A stretch of 57,931 bases of DNA from Mycobacteriales bacterium (GCA_040902655.1 JBBDWV010000062.1:1-57931); one strand, 5' to 3'; positions 25,258 to 34,590 are shown, numbered from the stretch's first letter. The notes: generated by a model not told the origin, from the letters alone. A program made the numbers and translations.

Positions 25258-26865
25258 CTACAGGGGCTCGAAGGCGGTGCCGGACAGGGTGGTGACCAGG
25301 TGCCCGCGCCAGGCGTCGGAGACGTCGGGATGATCCTCGCGCCAGTGCGCGCCCCGGGTCTCGGCACGCTGGGCGGCGGCCGCGACCAGCGCCACGGCGA
25401 CCTGGTGCAGGCTCGTCGCCTCCCACGCCGCCGGCCCGGGCGCGTCGGTCGTGCGGCGGGCGAGATCGTCCAGCCGGCAGGCCGTCGCGGCCAACGACGC
25501 CTTGCTGCGGAGCACGCCGGCCCCCTCAATCATCGTGCGGCCGAGCTCGAGGCGGATGGCCGGGTCGAGCAGCACGCCGGGGCCGGACGGCGGCACCGGC
25601 TGCCCCTGCGGCGGGAGCGCGCGCTCGAGGTCGGCGCCGATGCGGGCGGCGAAGACCAGCCCCTCCAGCAGGCTGTTGGAAGCGAGCCGGTTCGCACCGT
25701 GCGCGCCGGTACAGGCCAGCTCGCCGCAGGCGTACAACCCCGGGACGTCGGTGCGCCCGGACAGGTCGGTGCGTACGCCACCGCTGGCGTGATGCGCGGC
25801 CGGCGCCACCGGAACCAGCTCGCGCACCGGGTCGATGCCGGCCTCGCGGCAACGGGCGACGATCGTCGGGAAGCGCTGCAGCAGCAGGTCCTCCCCCAGG
25901 TGGCGGGCGTCGAGCAGGACGTGGTCGACGCCCTGCTCCAGCATCCGGCGGGTGATCGCCTTCGCGACCACGTCGCGCGGCGCGAGGTCGGCCAGCGGAT
26001 GGTCCTGCGAAGAGAGGATCCGCCGTCCGGCGGCATCAACCAGAACCGCGCCCTCGCCACGCATCGCCTCCGACACCAGCGGTTGCTGTCCCGTCCGACC
26101 CGGTCCCAGGAACAGCGCCGTCGGGTGGAACTGCACGAACTCCACATCCATCACCGCCGCCCCCGCCCGCAGCGCGAGCGCCACGCCGTCGCCGGTGGCG
26201 ACCGAAGGGTTGGTGGTGCTCGAGAACACCTGGCCCAGGCCGCCGGTGGCGAGCACGACGGCACGGGCATGCACGGACCCGACACCGTCCTCGGTGCCCG
26301 CCCCGAGCACGTGCAGGGTCACGCCTGCGGCCCGGCCGCCCGCCGTCCGCAGCAGGTCCAGCACGAGGGCGTTCTCGACCACGCGGATCCGGGGATGCGC
26401 CTGAACCGCGGCGACCAGCGCGCGCTGCACCTCGACCCCGGTGGCGTCACCGCCCGCGTGCACGATCCGGTCCCGGGAGTGACCTCCCTCGCGAGTGAGG
26501 GCCAGCTCACCGGAGTTCCCCCTGTCGAAGGCGGCACCGAGGGTGATCAGCTCGCGCAGCCGCGTCGGGCCCTCCTCGCACAGCACCTGCACGGCCGGCA
26601 CGTGACACAGCCCGGCGCCCGCGGCGAGGGTGTCGCGCAGGTGCTGCTCGGGACTGTCCCCCGGACCAAGGGCGGCGGCGACGCCGCCCTGCGCCCAGCG
26701 CGTGGACCCGTCGCCGACGAGGACCTTGGTGACCAGCAGGACCGATCCTGCGCGGGTGGCGTGCAGCGCGGCGGTCAGCCCGGCCACGCCCGAGCCCACC
26801 ACGACCACGTCGGCGGTCGTGGTCCAGCCGGCCTCTGGCGCCAGCAGCCGCCGCGCAACCGTCAC
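25258..26865 (-). CDS. nadB: L-aspartate oxidase
   Basis: A 535-residue flavoprotein that oxidises L-aspartate to iminoaspartate in de novo NAD synthesis. The FAD dinucleotide fold [13 protein letters not shown] is at residues 21-33; [13 protein letters not shown] (about 54-66), [12 protein letters not shown] and the phrase [20 protein letters not shown] are family hallmarks. Its GTG start overlaps the panD stop (GTGA). In many actinobacteria nadC sits between nadB and coaX; here the two genes are only eight bases apart, so nadC must be elsewhere or absent. Confidence 0.96.
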   Translation of the reverse strand: MTVARRLLAPEAGWTTTADVVVVGSGVAGLTAALHATRAGSVLLVTKVLVGDGSTRWAQGGVAAALGPGDSPEQHLRDTLAAGAGLCHVPAVQVLCEEGPTRLRELITLGAAFDRGNSGELALTREGGHSRDRIVHAGGDATGVEVQRALVAAVQAHPRIRVVENALVLDLLRTAGGRAAGVTLHVLGAGTEDGVGSVHARAVVLATGGLGQVFSSTTNPSVATGDGVALALRAGAAVMDVEFVQFHPTALFLGPGRTGQQPLVSEAMRGEGAVLVDAAGRRILSSQDHPLADLAPRDVVAKAITRRMLEQGVDHVLLDARHLGEDLLLQRFPTIVARCREAGIDPVRELVPVAPAAHHASGGVRTDLSGRTDVPGLYACGELACTGAHGANRLASNSLLEGLVFAARIGADLERALPPQGQPVPPSGPGVLLDPAIRLELGRTMIEGAGVLRSKASLAATACRLDDLARRTTDAPGPAAWEATSLHQVAVALVAAAAQRAETRGAHWREDHPDVSDAWRGHLVTTLSGTAFEPL

Positions 26866-27323
26866 CCGAGCAGCGACGGGTCGTCGTCGTACGGCCCGGT
26901 ACGCGGGCCGGCGTGGACCACGTCACCGCGGGACAGCCCGCTGCCGGGCAGCGCCTCGGCCGGGTCGTGACCGGTCCCGACGATGCGGTTGGCGGCGTCG
27001 ACGAACACCACGCGCGGCTCGTAGCGGCGGGCCTCGGCGTCCTCCATCTGCCCGTAGGCGATGAGGATGACCAGGTCGCCGGGGTGCACGAGACGCGCTG
27101 CGGCACCGTTGATCCCGATCACCCCGCTGCCGCGGGCTCCGGCGATGACGTAGGTCTCGAGGCGCGCGCCGTTGGTGACGTCCACGATGGCGACCTGCTC
27201 GCCGGCCAGCAGGTCGGCGGCGTCCATCAGGTCCTCGTCGACGGTGACGGACCCGACATAGTGCAGGTCGGCCTGCGTGACCGTCGCGCGGTGGATCTTG
27301 CTCTTGAGCATGGTGCGGTACAC
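26862..27323 (-). CDS. panD: Aspartate 1-decarboxylase (pyruvoyl enzyme)
   Basis: A 153-residue proenzyme that makes beta-alanine for pantothenate. It self-cleaves between Gly24 and Ser25 in [10 protein letters not shown] to form the pyruvoyl group; [20 protein letters not shown] (about 67-86) is conserved. I took GTG at 27323 as start because it gives [16 protein letters not shown], matching the actinobacterial N-terminus, and GGAAGG precedes it; ATG at 27311 is the alternative. The C-terminal 25 residues beyond the fold are variable. It lies between panC and nadB in one operon. Confidence 0.96.
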   Translation of the reverse strand: MYRTMLKSKIHRATVTQADLHYVGSVTVDEDLMDAADLLAGEQVAIVDVTNGARLETYVIAGARGSGVIGINGAAARLVHPGDLVILIAYGQMEDAEARRYEPRVVFVDAANRIVGTGHDPAEALPGSGLSRGDVVHAGPRTGPYDDDPSLLG

Positions 27324-27328
27324 GGCGG

Positions 27329-28123
27329 TCAGCCTTCCGGGACGGTGCGGTTGTCGATCAGGCGGGTGCGGCCCACGTACGCGGCGACCACGAGCAGGTC
27401 ACCGTCCGGGCAGGGGGAGAAGGTGGCGCTGTCGACCCGCGCCAGGTAGTCGGGCACGACACCGGGAGTGGCCGCGAGGACCGCCCGGCCGGCCTCCACG
27501 TCGCCGGTGGCGAGGGCCCGGGACAGGGCCAGGGCGCTGGTCCGCTGGTCGCCGGTCAGGTAGGCGTTGCGGCTCGACAGGGCCAGGCCGTCCGGCTCTC
27601 GGACCGTCGGCACGGCCACGACCTCCACCGGCAGGTCCAGGTCGCGCACCATCCGCCGGACACCGACCAGCTGCTGCGCGTCCTTCTGGCCGAACAGCGC
27701 CAGGTCGGGCCGGGTGAGGTGCAGCAGCTTCAGCACGACCGTCAGCACTCCGTCGAGATGGCCGGGTCGACTGGCGCCCTCGAGCACCTCGCCGAGCGAA
27801 CCCGCGCTGACCCGCACCAGCGGCGGACCGTCGGGATACACGACCTCCGCGGTCGGCGTGAAGACCAGATCGGCACCCTCGCGGCGACAGACCTCGAGAT
27901 CGGCGTCGAGGGTGCGCGGGTAGCGGCCGAGATCCTCGCCCCGGCCGAACTGCAGCGGGTTGACGAAGACGGTCACGAGCACCGAGTCGGCGCGCCGCCG
28001 GGCCTGCCGGACCAGCTCGGCGTGCCCCTCGTGCAGTGCGCCCATCGTCATGACGACGGCGACCCGGCCGGAGAGCGCGGCACGGGCGTCGGCCAGCTCC
28101 ACCCGCGTCGAGACGACCCTCAC
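27329..28123 (-). CDS. panC: Pantothenate synthetase
   Basis: A 264-residue enzyme that joins pantoate and beta-alanine using [18 protein letters not shown] holds the HIGH-like nucleotide site; [18 protein letters not shown] and [12 protein letters not shown] are the other family motifs. The GTG start at 28123 overlaps the stop of the upstream DUF2520 gene (GTGA). The frame is open well beyond this start but the upstream part is a shadow. A little shorter than typical, but all motifs are present. Confidence 0.96.
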   Translation of the reverse strand: MRVVSTRVELADARAALSGRVAVVMTMGALHEGHAELVRQARRRADSVLVTVFVNPLQFGRGEDLGRYPRTLDADLEVCRREGADLVFTPTAEVVYPDGPPLVRVSAGSLGEVLEGASRPGHLDGVLTVVLKLLHLTRPDLALFGQKDAQQLVGVRRMVRDLDLPVEVVAVPTVREPDGLALSSRNAYLTGDQRTSALALSRALATGDVEAGRAVLAATPGVVPDYLARVDSATFSPCPDGDLLVVAAYVGRTRLIDNRTVPEG

Positions 28124-29028
28124 CGCGGCACGCTGCCGGCCGGCGGGGTGGCGAGCACCCCGAGCAGGGCCGCGGCGCGGTCCGGGTCGAGCCGGCCGGA
28201 GGCGAGCAGGCGGTCCGCGGTCAGCCGCGCCATGGCCAGGTAGGACGGCAGGACCTCGGGAGCGACCTGCGCCAGCACCTCGAGGTGCGCCCGCACCGTG
28301 CCGGCGTCGCCGCGGGCGACCGGCCCGGTCAGGGCCGCGTCGCCGGAGCGCAGCGCGCCGTCCAGGGCGGCCCCGAGCAGCGGCGCGAGCACCTGTGCCG
28401 GAGCCTCGACACCGGCGGCCCGGAGCAGGTCGAGGGAGCTGCTGACCAGCGTGGTGAGGTGGTTGGCGGCGTGCGCCAGCGCGGCGTGCCAGAGCGGGCG
28501 CTGCTCCTCGCTGAGCCACACCGGCTCGCCACCCATCTCGACGACCAGCGCCTCCGCCGCCGGGCGCAGCGGCTCGGGTGCGGTGACGCCGAAGGCAGTG
28601 CCGGACAGGCGGTGCAGGTCGACCGGGCTGCCGGCGAAGGGCAGCACCGGGTGCAGCGCGAGCGGGAGGGCCCCGGCGCGGGTCGCGGGCTCGAGCACCT
28701 CGAGGCCGTGCCGGCCCGAGGTGTGCGCCACCAGCACGCCGCGCGGGAACGCGCCGGTCGCCGCGAGACCGGCGACCACCTCCGCGAGCACGTCGTCCGG
28801 GACGGTGAGCAGCACCAGGCCGGAGCGGCGTACGACCTCGTCCACCGGCAGCACCGGCACGCCGGGCAGCAGGTCGGCGGCGCGGGCCCGGGAGGCGGCG
28901 GAGACGGCGGAGGCGGCCACGACCTGGTGCCCGGCCTGGGCGAGGGCCGCCCCGAGGACGGCGCCGACCCGCCCGGCGCCGACGACACCGACACGCAGCC
29001 GCGCGGGACGTTCGGAGAGCGGATCCAT
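28120..29028 (-). CDS. Rossmann-like and DUF2520 domain protein
   Basis: A 302-residue protein with an N-terminal NAD(P)-binding fold ([20 protein letters not shown], about 13-32) and a C-terminal helical DUF2520 domain ([20 protein letters not shown]). The layout resembles ketopantoate reductase and 6-phosphogluconate-type dehydrogenases. It is a constant neighbour of panC in actinobacteria, which suggests a pantoate-related role, but its substrate is not known from sequence. First gene of the pan-nad-coaX operon; ATG at 29028 with GGAACGG upstream. Confidence 0.88.
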   Translation of the reverse strand: MDPLSERPARLRVGVVGAGRVGAVLGAALAQAGHQVVAASAVSAASRARAADLLPGVPVLPVDEVVRRSGLVLLTVPDDVLAEVVAGLAATGAFPRGVLVAHTSGRHGLEVLEPATRAGALPLALHPVLPFAGSPVDLHRLSGTAFGVTAPEPLRPAAEALVVEMGGEPVWLSEEQRPLWHAALAHAANHLTTLVSSSLDLLRAAGVEAPAQVLAPLLGAALDGALRSGDAALTGPVARGDAGTVRAHLEVLAQVAPEVLPSYLAMARLTADRLLASGRLDPDRAAALLGVLATPPAGSVPR

Positions 29029-29070
29029 CAGCCGTTCCAGTCCTCGAGGGGGTACCGGACGTACAGGACA

Positions 29071-29098
29071 ACCGTAGCCCCGACCACGCAGGCGTCCA
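29071..29098 (-). promoter_or_regulatory. Possible sigma-70-type promoter for the DUF2520-panCD-nadB-coaX operon
   Basis: On the minus strand TGGACG (29098-29093) and TACGGT (29076-29071) are 16 bases apart, about 42 bases before the start codon. Pattern match only. Confidence 0.3.
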
Positions 29099-29147
29099 GC
29101 GACTGTGTCCGGGATCACCTCCCGGCGGGCCGGGGCATGCTGCCGGG

Positions 29148-30092
29148 GTGCAGACCACGACACCCTGGCGGTCGGCCTGGTCCCGGGCGCTCTACGGCGA
29201 GGGCGGCTTCTTCCTCCGGGAGGCGCCGGTCGCGCACTTCCGCACCTCCGTGGCCGCCTCGCCGCTGTTCGCCACGGCGGTCCGCCGGCTGGCCGGCCGG
29301 GTGGACGACGCGCTCGGCCGGCCGGACCCGTTCGACGTCGTCGACGTGGGCGCCGGCCGCGGGGAGCTGCTGAGCGCGCTGCCCGACGTGCCGGCACGCT
29401 GGCGCCTGACGGGGGTCGACCTCGCTCCGGACCCGCAGGTCGGGGTCGGCTGGCGGCGGGACGTGCCGCCACTGGAGGGGCTGCTGTTCTCCAACGAGTG
29501 GCTGGACGACGTACCGCTGGACGTGGTGTTCGACAACCGGCTGGTCGAGGTCGCGGCCGACGGCCAGGAGGTGCTGGGCGCTCCGGCACCTCCGGAGGCG
29601 CTGGAGTGGGCCACGCGCTGGTGGCCGCAGGGACGCCGCGTGGAGGTGGGGCTGTCGCGCGACCTGGCCTGGGCGGCCGCCGTGCAGCAGGTACGCCGGG
29701 GCCTGGCGGTCGCCGTCGACTACGGCCATGTGCTGGGCGACCGCGCGACCTGGGGCGACCGGCGGCCGACGCTGACCGGCTGGCGCGAGGGGCGCCCGGT
29801 GCACCCGATCCCGGACGGCGAGCGCGACATCACCGCCCACGTGGCACTGGACGCGCTGGTGGCCGCGGCCGGCGGGCGGCTGGTCGAGCAGACACAAGCC
29901 CTGGCCCTGTTGGGCATCCGGTCGGAGCCGCCGCCGCGCGAGCTCGCCACGACCGACCCGCACGGGTACCTGGCCCGGCTCGCGGCGGCGTCGTCCGCCG
30001 CCGAGCTGCTGGACCGGCGCGGCCTCGGGTCGTACGGCTGGGTCGTCGTCCCGGTGGGCATCGAGGACCTGCTCGTAGGCTCGGCGGAGTGA
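29148..30092 (+). CDS. MidA/NDUFAF7-family SAM-dependent methyltransferase (COG1565)
   Basis: A 314-residue methyltransferase. The AdoMet site is [16 protein letters not shown] (about 64-79); [14 protein letters not shown] (about 113-126) and VDYGH (about 190) are typical of the COG1565/MidA family. The mitochondrial member, NDUFAF7, dimethylates an arginine of complex I subunit NDUFS2 during assembly. Here the next gene, 28 bases on, encodes a homologue of NDUFS2 (NuoD), so this protein probably acts on it. GTG at 29148 has only a weak ribosome site. It is divergent from the DUF2520-pan operon. Confidence 0.85.
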   Translation: MQTTTPWRSAWSRALYGEGGFFLREAPVAHFRTSVAASPLFATAVRRLAGRVDDALGRPDPFDVVDVGAGRGELLSALPDVPARWRLTGVDLAPDPQVGVGWRRDVPPLEGLLFSNEWLDDVPLDVVFDNRLVEVAADGQEVLGAPAPPEALEWATRWWPQGRRVEVGLSRDLAWAAAVQQVRRGLAVAVDYGHVLGDRATWGDRRPTLTGWREGRPVHPIPDGERDITAHVALDALVAAAGGRLVEQTQALALLGIRSEPPPRELATTDPHGYLARLAAASSAAELLDRRGLGSYGWVVVPVGIEDLLVGSAE

Positions 30093-30120
30093 CGGAGCAG
30101 TGCGTGCCCGCGGAGGCGGG

Positions 30121-31215
30121 GTGAGCGAACTGCTCGTGGCCGTGGGAGCGGCCGCGCACGCGACCGACGCGGTGGTGCTGCCACTCGGACCGCACCACCC
30201 CTCCTCGCACGGCGTGCTGCAGGTCGCGCTGACCCTCTCCGACGACGTGATCCGCACCGCCGAGCCGGTCGTCGGCTTCATGCACCGCGGCGCGGAGAAG
30301 CTGTTCGAGGTCCGCGACTACCGCCAGCTGGTGATGCTGGCGAACCGGCACGACTGGCTCTCGGCCTTCAGCAACGAGCTCGGCATCTGCCTGGCGGTCG
30401 AGCGGATGCTGGGGATGCAGGTCCCGGACCGTGCCGTGTGGCTGCGCACGCTGCTCGCGGAGCTGAACCGGGTGCTCAACCACCTCGCGTTCCTGGGCGC
30501 GTCCGACGTCGCCGTCCAGCTGGGCTTCCGCGAGCGCGAGGGGCTGCAGGGGGTGATGGAGGAGGCGACCGGCGGGCGGATGCACTACATGTTCAACCGG
30601 ATCGGCGGGCTGGCCGCCGACGTGCCGGCGGGGTGGGCGGATCGGGCGCGGGCCGCGGTCGACGGTGTGCGCACGGTGCTGCCCGCACTCGCCTCGGTGG
30701 TGGACGCGGAGCCGCGCGGGGTCGGCGTGCTGCCCGCCGATGTCGTGCTGTCGCACGGCGTCTCCGGGCCACTGGCGCGCGCGAGCGGCGTCGACCTCGA
30801 CCTGCGGCGGGACGAGCCGTACCTCGCCTACGGCTCGCTGGACGTGCCGGTGGTGTCGCGGTCGGCGGGCGACGCGCACGCGCGGTTCTCGTGCGTGCTC
30901 GACCAGGTGGCGGTGTCGCTGGACCTGGCCGTCGCCTGCCTGGACCGGCTGCCGGCCGGCGCGGTGGCCCTGCGGCTGCGCAAGACGGTGAAGGCGCCGG
31001 AGGGCTCCACCTACGCCTGGACGGAGAACCCGCTCGGCATCCAGGGCTACTACCTGGTGTCCCGCGGCGAGCGGACGCCGTGGCGCCTGGCGATGCGCAC
31101 CGCGTCGTTCAACAACGTGTCGGCGCTCGGGACGGTGCTGCCGGGGTGTCGGATCGGCGACCTGCTGACCGTCCTGAGGTCCTTCTTCTTCGTGATCGGC
31201 GACATCGACAAGTAG
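30121..31215 (+). CDS. Stand-alone NADH-quinone oxidoreductase subunit D (NuoD) homologue
   Basis: A 364-residue NuoD/49-kDa-family protein without other nuo genes around it. [14 protein letters not shown] (about 21-34) keeps the quinone-site His (His30). [11 protein letters not shown] (53-63) contains Arg56, aligned with the NDUFS2 arginine methylated by NDUFAF7. The position of the quinone-binding Tyr (bovine Tyr108) is Trp79, in [11 protein letters not shown]. The C-terminus ends VIGDIDK as in true NuoD. GTG at 30121 was chosen for the GGAGG four bases upstream. It may act in a separate membrane oxidoreductase or have lost quinone chemistry. Confidence 0.9.
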   Translation: MSELLVAVGAAAHATDAVVLPLGPHHPSSHGVLQVALTLSDDVIRTAEPVVGFMHRGAEKLFEVRDYRQLVMLANRHDWLSAFSNELGICLAVERMLGMQVPDRAVWLRTLLAELNRVLNHLAFLGASDVAVQLGFREREGLQGVMEEATGGRMHYMFNRIGGLAADVPAGWADRARAAVDGVRTVLPALASVVDAEPRGVGVLPADVVLSHGVSGPLARASGVDLDLRRDEPYLAYGSLDVPVVSRSAGDAHARFSCVLDQVAVSLDLAVACLDRLPAGAVALRLRKTVKAPEGSTYAWTENPLGIQGYYLVSRGERTPWRLAMRTASFNNVSALGTVLPGCRIGDLLTVLRSFFFVIGDIDK

Positions 31216-31261
31216 GGGGCTGCCGCCGTGCGGCCCACGCCGCCTCGACCCGGCCCCCGCC

Positions 31262-31303
31262 GCCCCGCCCCCCGTTCTCGGTGCCCCGCCCCCCGTTCTC
31301 GGT
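31262..31303. repeat. Tandem 21-bp duplication
   Basis: Positions 31262-31282 and 31283-31303 are identical 21-base units ending GTTCTCGGT, so the left arm of the 51-bp palindromic element next to it has been duplicated. Confidence 0.9.
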
Positions 31304-31345
31304 GCCGCCACGGGGCCGACGCCGCGTGAGGCCGGCACCGAGAAC
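31295..31345. repeat. 51-bp palindromic element, copy 1
   Basis: Left arm GTTCTCGGTGCCG (31295-31307) pairs perfectly with CGGCACCGAGAAC (31333-31345). The loop begins CCACGGGG, as in copy 2. It lies 80 bases after the NuoD-like gene in a 311-base gap (31216-31526) that otherwise shows only repeats. Confidence 0.9.
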
Positions 31346-31390
31346 AGCCCAGCCGGCGGGGCGATCAGCCGAAGGCGCCTCTGCCCACCC

Positions 31391-31441
31391 GTTCTGGGTG
31401 CCGCCACGGGGTCAGGCCCGCGAGAGCCCGGCACCGAGAAC
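31391..31441. repeat. 51-bp palindromic element, copy 2
   Basis: Left arm GTTCTGGGTGCCG and right arm CGGCACCGAGAAC pair with one mismatch. Loop sequence and flanking CAGCCCAG resemble copy 1. Confidence 0.88.
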
Positions 31442-31490
31442 AGCCCAGCGGGAGCAGCCCGGCGGGAGCAGCCCGGCGGGAACAGCCCGG
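31440..31490. repeat. 14-bp tandem repeat
   Basis: Unit GCAGCCCGGCGGGA occurs three times with slight variation, plus a partial copy, directly after palindrome copy 2. Confidence 0.85.
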
Positions 31491-31526
31491 CCCGCCGCGA
31501 CGCTCGCGTGGGCCCGCGGTGTGGTC

Positions 31527-32420
31527 TCAGGCCGACTGCTGGTTCAGCGTGCGGCGGTGCAGGATCAGATCAGCGAGCTCGTCCGCCAGCGCGTCGAGGT
31601 CGTCGGTCGTCTCGGCCGCGTCCACTCGTACCGTCACCATGGCGTGCTGGCGATGCAGCCACCGGTCGCGCCGCCGGTCCGCCCGGAATCGCGCACGCTC
31701 GGTGTGCGAGAGGTAACCGTCCACCTCCACCAGCGTCAGGCTCTGCTCGTCGACTAGATCGCCGTACGCCGAGGCGCCCTCAACGCTGAGGAAGTGCAGC
31801 TCGGGCTCGAGGCCCAGCACTCCGCGCGCCTCGAGTGCCTCGCGCAGACGGCGCACTGCCGCGTCGAGGCTGGTGCCGGACAGTTCGTCCAGCGCCCGAC
31901 GGACCGCTGCCGAACCAGTCAGTCCCCGGCGGCAGCGGCGCCGTAGCCGCGAGACGGTCGTCCGCCGGTCGCGCAGCACGGACTCGACGATGGCCAGGGC
32001 GGCGGCCGCACCGATCAGTCCCTGGCAGGCCTGGATCACCGCGATCTCGAGGGCCACCACGCGGCAGCCGTTGATCGTCCTGCTGCCGCGCAGCACCTCG
32101 CTGCAGACCCGGCTGACCTCACTCGGCGGTCGCACGCGGTAGCGCGTGCCGTGCGGCACCCCGACGCACACCTTTGTCGGGGCCTCCCCGGCCCCGTACA
32201 ACCACAGCGCCGTCTGTCCGAGGAAGGCGTACTCGTCCGTGACGCTGAGCCGCACCGCCGCCACCTGCTCGGGTGCTCCGACGGGCTGCGTCGACGCCAC
32301 GTACACCCGGGGCTGGCACAGCTCCAGGCCACGCCGCCCAGCTGCGCGGGCCGGATGGTCACCGAGTGCGGCGCTAGGCACCATCCCGGCGTCGGCGCGG
32401 GCCTGTCGGATCATGTCCAT
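31527..32420 (-). CDS. DUF559-type (Vsr-like) nuclease-fold protein with N-terminal AbiEi-like region
   Basis: About 297 residues. The C-terminal part has LVEVDGYLSHTERARF and RADRRRDRWLHRQ, the E..DG..H / D..RD pattern of DUF559 proteins related to Vsr endonuclease. The N-terminus resembles the winged-helix region common to actinobacterial AbiEi-like proteins (QPRVYVAS; RVRPPSEVSR). Function unknown; such genes are frequent, often lineage-specific accessory genes. I chose ATG at 32420 because the longer frame runs into a palindromic repeat at 32500-32550; ATG at 32414 is equally possible. Palindromes flank it on both sides. Confidence 0.7.
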   Translation of the reverse strand: MDMIRQARADAGMVPSAALGDHPARAAGRRGLELCQPRVYVASTQPVGAPEQVAAVRLSVTDEYAFLGQTALWLYGAGEAPTKVCVGVPHGTRYRVRPPSEVSRVCSEVLRGSRTINGCRVVALEIAVIQACQGLIGAAAALAIVESVLRDRRTTVSRLRRRCRRGLTGSAAVRRALDELSGTSLDAAVRRLREALEARGVLGLEPELHFLSVEGASAYGDLVDEQSLTLVEVDGYLSHTERARFRADRRRDRWLHRQHAMVTVRVDAAETTDDLDALADELADLILHRRTLNQQSA

Positions 32421-32499
32421 GCGCCCGGACGCTGCCGCTGGAAGAACACCTGCGCAGCCAGGCACGGCAAACTTGTGGACAGCCCCTCCCTGTAGCTCC

Positions 32500-32550
32500 G
32501 ATCTCGGTGCCGGGGACACGCTCACCGCACCCGCTGATGGCACCGAGAAC
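32500..32550. repeat. 51-bp palindromic element, copy 3
   Basis: GATCTCGGTGCC (32500-32511) pairs with GGCACCGAGAAC (32539-32550) with one mismatch and a 27-base loop. It sits in the divergent gap between the DUF559 gene and the DUF1684 gene, where their promoters should be. Confidence 0.88.
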
Positions 32551-32577
32551 GGACGTGGGACGGGCAGGATGAGGCGT

Positions 32578-33174
32578 ATGACCGCGCCCGTGCTCGAGCT
32601 GCTCGACTGGCGGCGCCAGATCTTCGAGCTGTACGAGAACGTGCGCGCCGAGCTCTACCCGCACGTCGCGCACGCCGGTTGGGCGGCGGAACGGGACCGG
32701 CTGTTCGCCGACCACCCCTGCTCCCCGGTTGCGGACCGGAAGGCCTTCCGCGGACTCGCCGTCGCGGACTATGACAGCGGCTGGCGCATGACCGCTCGGC
32801 TGGAACCTGCTCCTGCGCAACGCATCACGGTGCTCACGGACAGCGGCGAAGAGGTGCCGTTCGAGCGGGCGGGAGTGCTGCGGACGCCATGGGGACAGCT
32901 CGACGCCTGGCAGCTCATGTCGTACGGCAGCGGCTTGTGGATCCCGGTGCGCGACGCCGGCAGCGGCACGCTGTCCTACGGCGGCGGCCGCTACCTCTAC
33001 GACACCGTCACGGGCGCGGACCTCGGCAGCACGCCGGACGGGGAGCTGGTCCTGGATTTCAACTTCCTCTACGCCCCGAGCTTCGCGTACGACCCGCACT
33101 GGAGTGGTCCGCTGCCACCGGAGGGGAACGTGCTGGACGTGGAGGTGCCGGTGGGGGAGCTTCTGGACAGGTGA
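32578..33174 (+). CDS. DUF1684 domain protein
   Basis: A 198-residue protein. The C-terminal phrase SYGGGRYLYDT, then LVLDFNFLYAPSFAYDP and LPPEGNVLDVEVPVGE matches the conserved end of DUF1684. No biochemical role is firmly assigned to the family. ATG at 32578 is preceded by GAGG; ATG at 32569 in the same frame would add three residues. It is a monocistronic gene between two palindromic repeats. Confidence 0.8.
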   Translation: MTAPVLELLDWRRQIFELYENVRAELYPHVAHAGWAAERDRLFADHPCSPVADRKAFRGLAVADYDSGWRMTARLEPAPAQRITVLTDSGEEVPFERAGVLRTPWGQLDAWQLMSYGSGLWIPVRDAGSGTLSYGGGRYLYDTVTGADLGSTPDGELVLDFNFLYAPSFAYDPHWSGPLPPEGNVLDVEVPVGELLDR

Positions 33175-33210
33175 GCTTCTCGACCGGTGAGTGGCGCGTC
33201 AGCCGGGATC

Positions 33211-33262
33211 GCCGGGCTGGGCCGCCGGCCTGGGCCGCCGGGCTGGACCGCCGGCCTGGACC
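33211..33262. repeat. 13-bp tandem repeat, four units
   Basis: Four 13-base units alternate between GCCGGGCTGG(G/A)CC and GCCGGCCTGG(G/A)CC, in the 212-base gap after the DUF1684 gene. Confidence 0.85.
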
Positions 33263-33280
33263 GAGCCTGCCCCCTGGTAG

Positions 33281-33335
33281 CCGTTCTCGGTGCCGAACTC
33301 CTGCGCACCCACGCCCCTGGTGGCACCGAGAACGG
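33281..33335. repeat. 51-bp palindromic element, copy 4
   Basis: CCGTTCTCGGTGCC (33281-33294) and GGCACCGAGAACGG (33322-33335) form a perfect 14-bp stem with a 27-base loop; the GTTC...GAAC core again spans 51 bases. It lies between convergent genes and could end transcription from either side. Confidence 0.9.
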
Positions 33336-33386
33336 AAGGTCCGGCGCTCATGCGACACCTGCCCGGGCGTCGAGCAGCGCCAGCCG

Positions 33387-33656
33387 CTAGCGCAGATACT
33401 GGAGGAACCTGGCGCGCAGCAGCGGCTCGTCCTCGCCGAACGGCTGCCGGCCCATCAGCTCGCGGACCAGGTGGACCAGCTCGCTGATGCTGCCGGTGAT
33501 GGCACCGGAGGAGCCGTCCTCGCCGGCGATGGCCTGCGAGGCACGCATGTGCTTCACGAGATCCCAGAAGAAGCCGACGTCGTGGCTCCGCTCGGCCTTT
33601 TCGAAGGCCCGCTGGCGCAACTCGTCGGTGGACAGGGTGTCGAGGTCGGCGCTCAC
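33387..33656 (-). CDS. Conserved small actinobacterial protein (unknown function)
   Basis: An 89-residue acidic helical protein (TLSTDELRQRAFEKAERSHD; FFWDLVKHM). Proteins like it follow DUF3180 in other actinobacteria. Its GTG start overlaps the DUF3180 stop (GTGA), so it is the last cistron of the folate operon. No catalytic motif seen. Confidence 0.75.
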   Translation of the reverse strand: MSADLDTLSTDELRQRAFEKAERSHDVGFFWDLVKHMRASQAIAGEDGSSGAITGSISELVHLVRELMGRQPFGEDEPLLRARFLQYLR

Positions 33657-34129
33657 GACGGCGACTCTAGGCCGCGGTCGTCCGGCCGCCGGCAGGCCCG
33701 CTCCAGCAGCAGCGCCGCCACCACCAGGCCCAGGCAGGCCAGGGCCGACAGGCCGGACACCAGCGCGTCCTCACCGCTCGCGGCGAGCCGGCCGCCGCGC
33801 GGCAGCGTCCACGCCAGCAGGCCGCTGTACATCCCGAGCAGGATCGAGCCGCCGGCGCTGGAGGCCTTGGCCAGCACCGCGGCCCGGGCAACCTGCATCG
33901 GGTGCAGCGGGCGGCCCCTCGGCTGGCCATGCGCGTCAAGCCGGTGCGCCAGCCGGTCGCGCACCACCTTGGCCATGCCCAGTTCGGCGACGGCGAGCAG
34001 CACGACCGTCACCGGCGCGTAGCGGGGCAGGGCGGGCAGCACGCCGTACGCCACGGCAGCCAGGGCGTAGCCGAGGACACCGAAGCCGAGCACCAGGCCG
34101 GCGAGCGTGCCGTAGCGGGTCGGTGTCAC
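33653..34129 (-). CDS. DUF3180 membrane protein
   Basis: A 158-residue membrane protein with about four hydrophobic segments (LAGLVLGFGVLGYALAAVAY; VTVVLLAVAELGMA; a third near SAGGSILLGMYSGLL; a fourth near LACLGLVVAALLLE). DUF3180 is a constant neighbour of folK in actinobacteria. GTG at 34129 overlaps the folK stop. Function unknown. Confidence 0.85.
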   Translation of the reverse strand: MTPTRYGTLAGLVLGFGVLGYALAAVAYGVLPALPRYAPVTVVLLAVAELGMAKVVRDRLAHRLDAHGQPRGRPLHPMQVARAAVLAKASSAGGSILLGMYSGLLAWTLPRGGRLAASGEDALVSGLSALACLGLVVAALLLERACRRPDDRGLESPS

Positions 34130-34590
34130 GGGAGCAGCACCAGGTCGTTCCGCCGTCGCACCCCGCGCAGGTCCAGGCCCGCGAGCAGGGCGGACACGGG
34201 GCCACACCCGGGCAGGACGGCGGCCGGGTCCACGTCGCCCCACGGCACCAGGACGAAGGCACGCTCGTGGGCGCGCGGATGGGGCAGTACCAGCCCCTCG
34301 GGGACCGGACCACCCGCGACGACGATGTCCACGTCGAGGGTCCGCGGCCCACCGCGCAGGGTCCGCTGGCGCGCGGCCGCCCGCTCGGCGGCCTGCGCGC
34401 GCCTCCAGGCAGCCTCGGCGTCCAGGTCGCACAGCAGGACGGCGTTGAGGAAGTCGTCCTGCTCCACCCCACCGACGGGTGCCGTCTGGTAGACCGGCGA
34501 AACCCGTAGTGGGGCAAGCATCTCCACCGCGAGCCGGAGGTGGGCGAGCCGGTCCCCGACGTTGCTGCCGACCGACAGCACCGCGGTCAC
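34126..34590 (-). CDS. folK: 6-hydroxymethyl-7,8-dihydropterin pyrophosphokinase
   Basis: A 154-residue enzyme that transfers pyrophosphate from ATP to the pterin in folate synthesis. SVGSNVGDRLAHL, the phrase VYQTAPVGGVEQDDFLNAV and the signature RGGPRTLDVDIV (about 79-90), then LPHPRAHERAFVLVP, are all present. Its GTG start overlaps the folB stop. Confidence 0.97.
   Translation of the reverse strand: MTAVLSVGSNVGDRLAHLRLAVEMLAPLRVSPVYQTAPVGGVEQDDFLNAVLLCDLDAEAAWRRAQAAERAAARQRTLRGGPRTLDVDIVVAGGPVPEGLVLPHPRAHERAFVLVPWGDVDPAAVLPGCGPVSALLAGLDLRGVRRRNDLVLLP

Noticed and set aside
31216-33386. CRISPR array
   Set aside because: The repeats are inverted pairs with irregular distances, not direct repeats with uniform spacers, and no cas gene is present.
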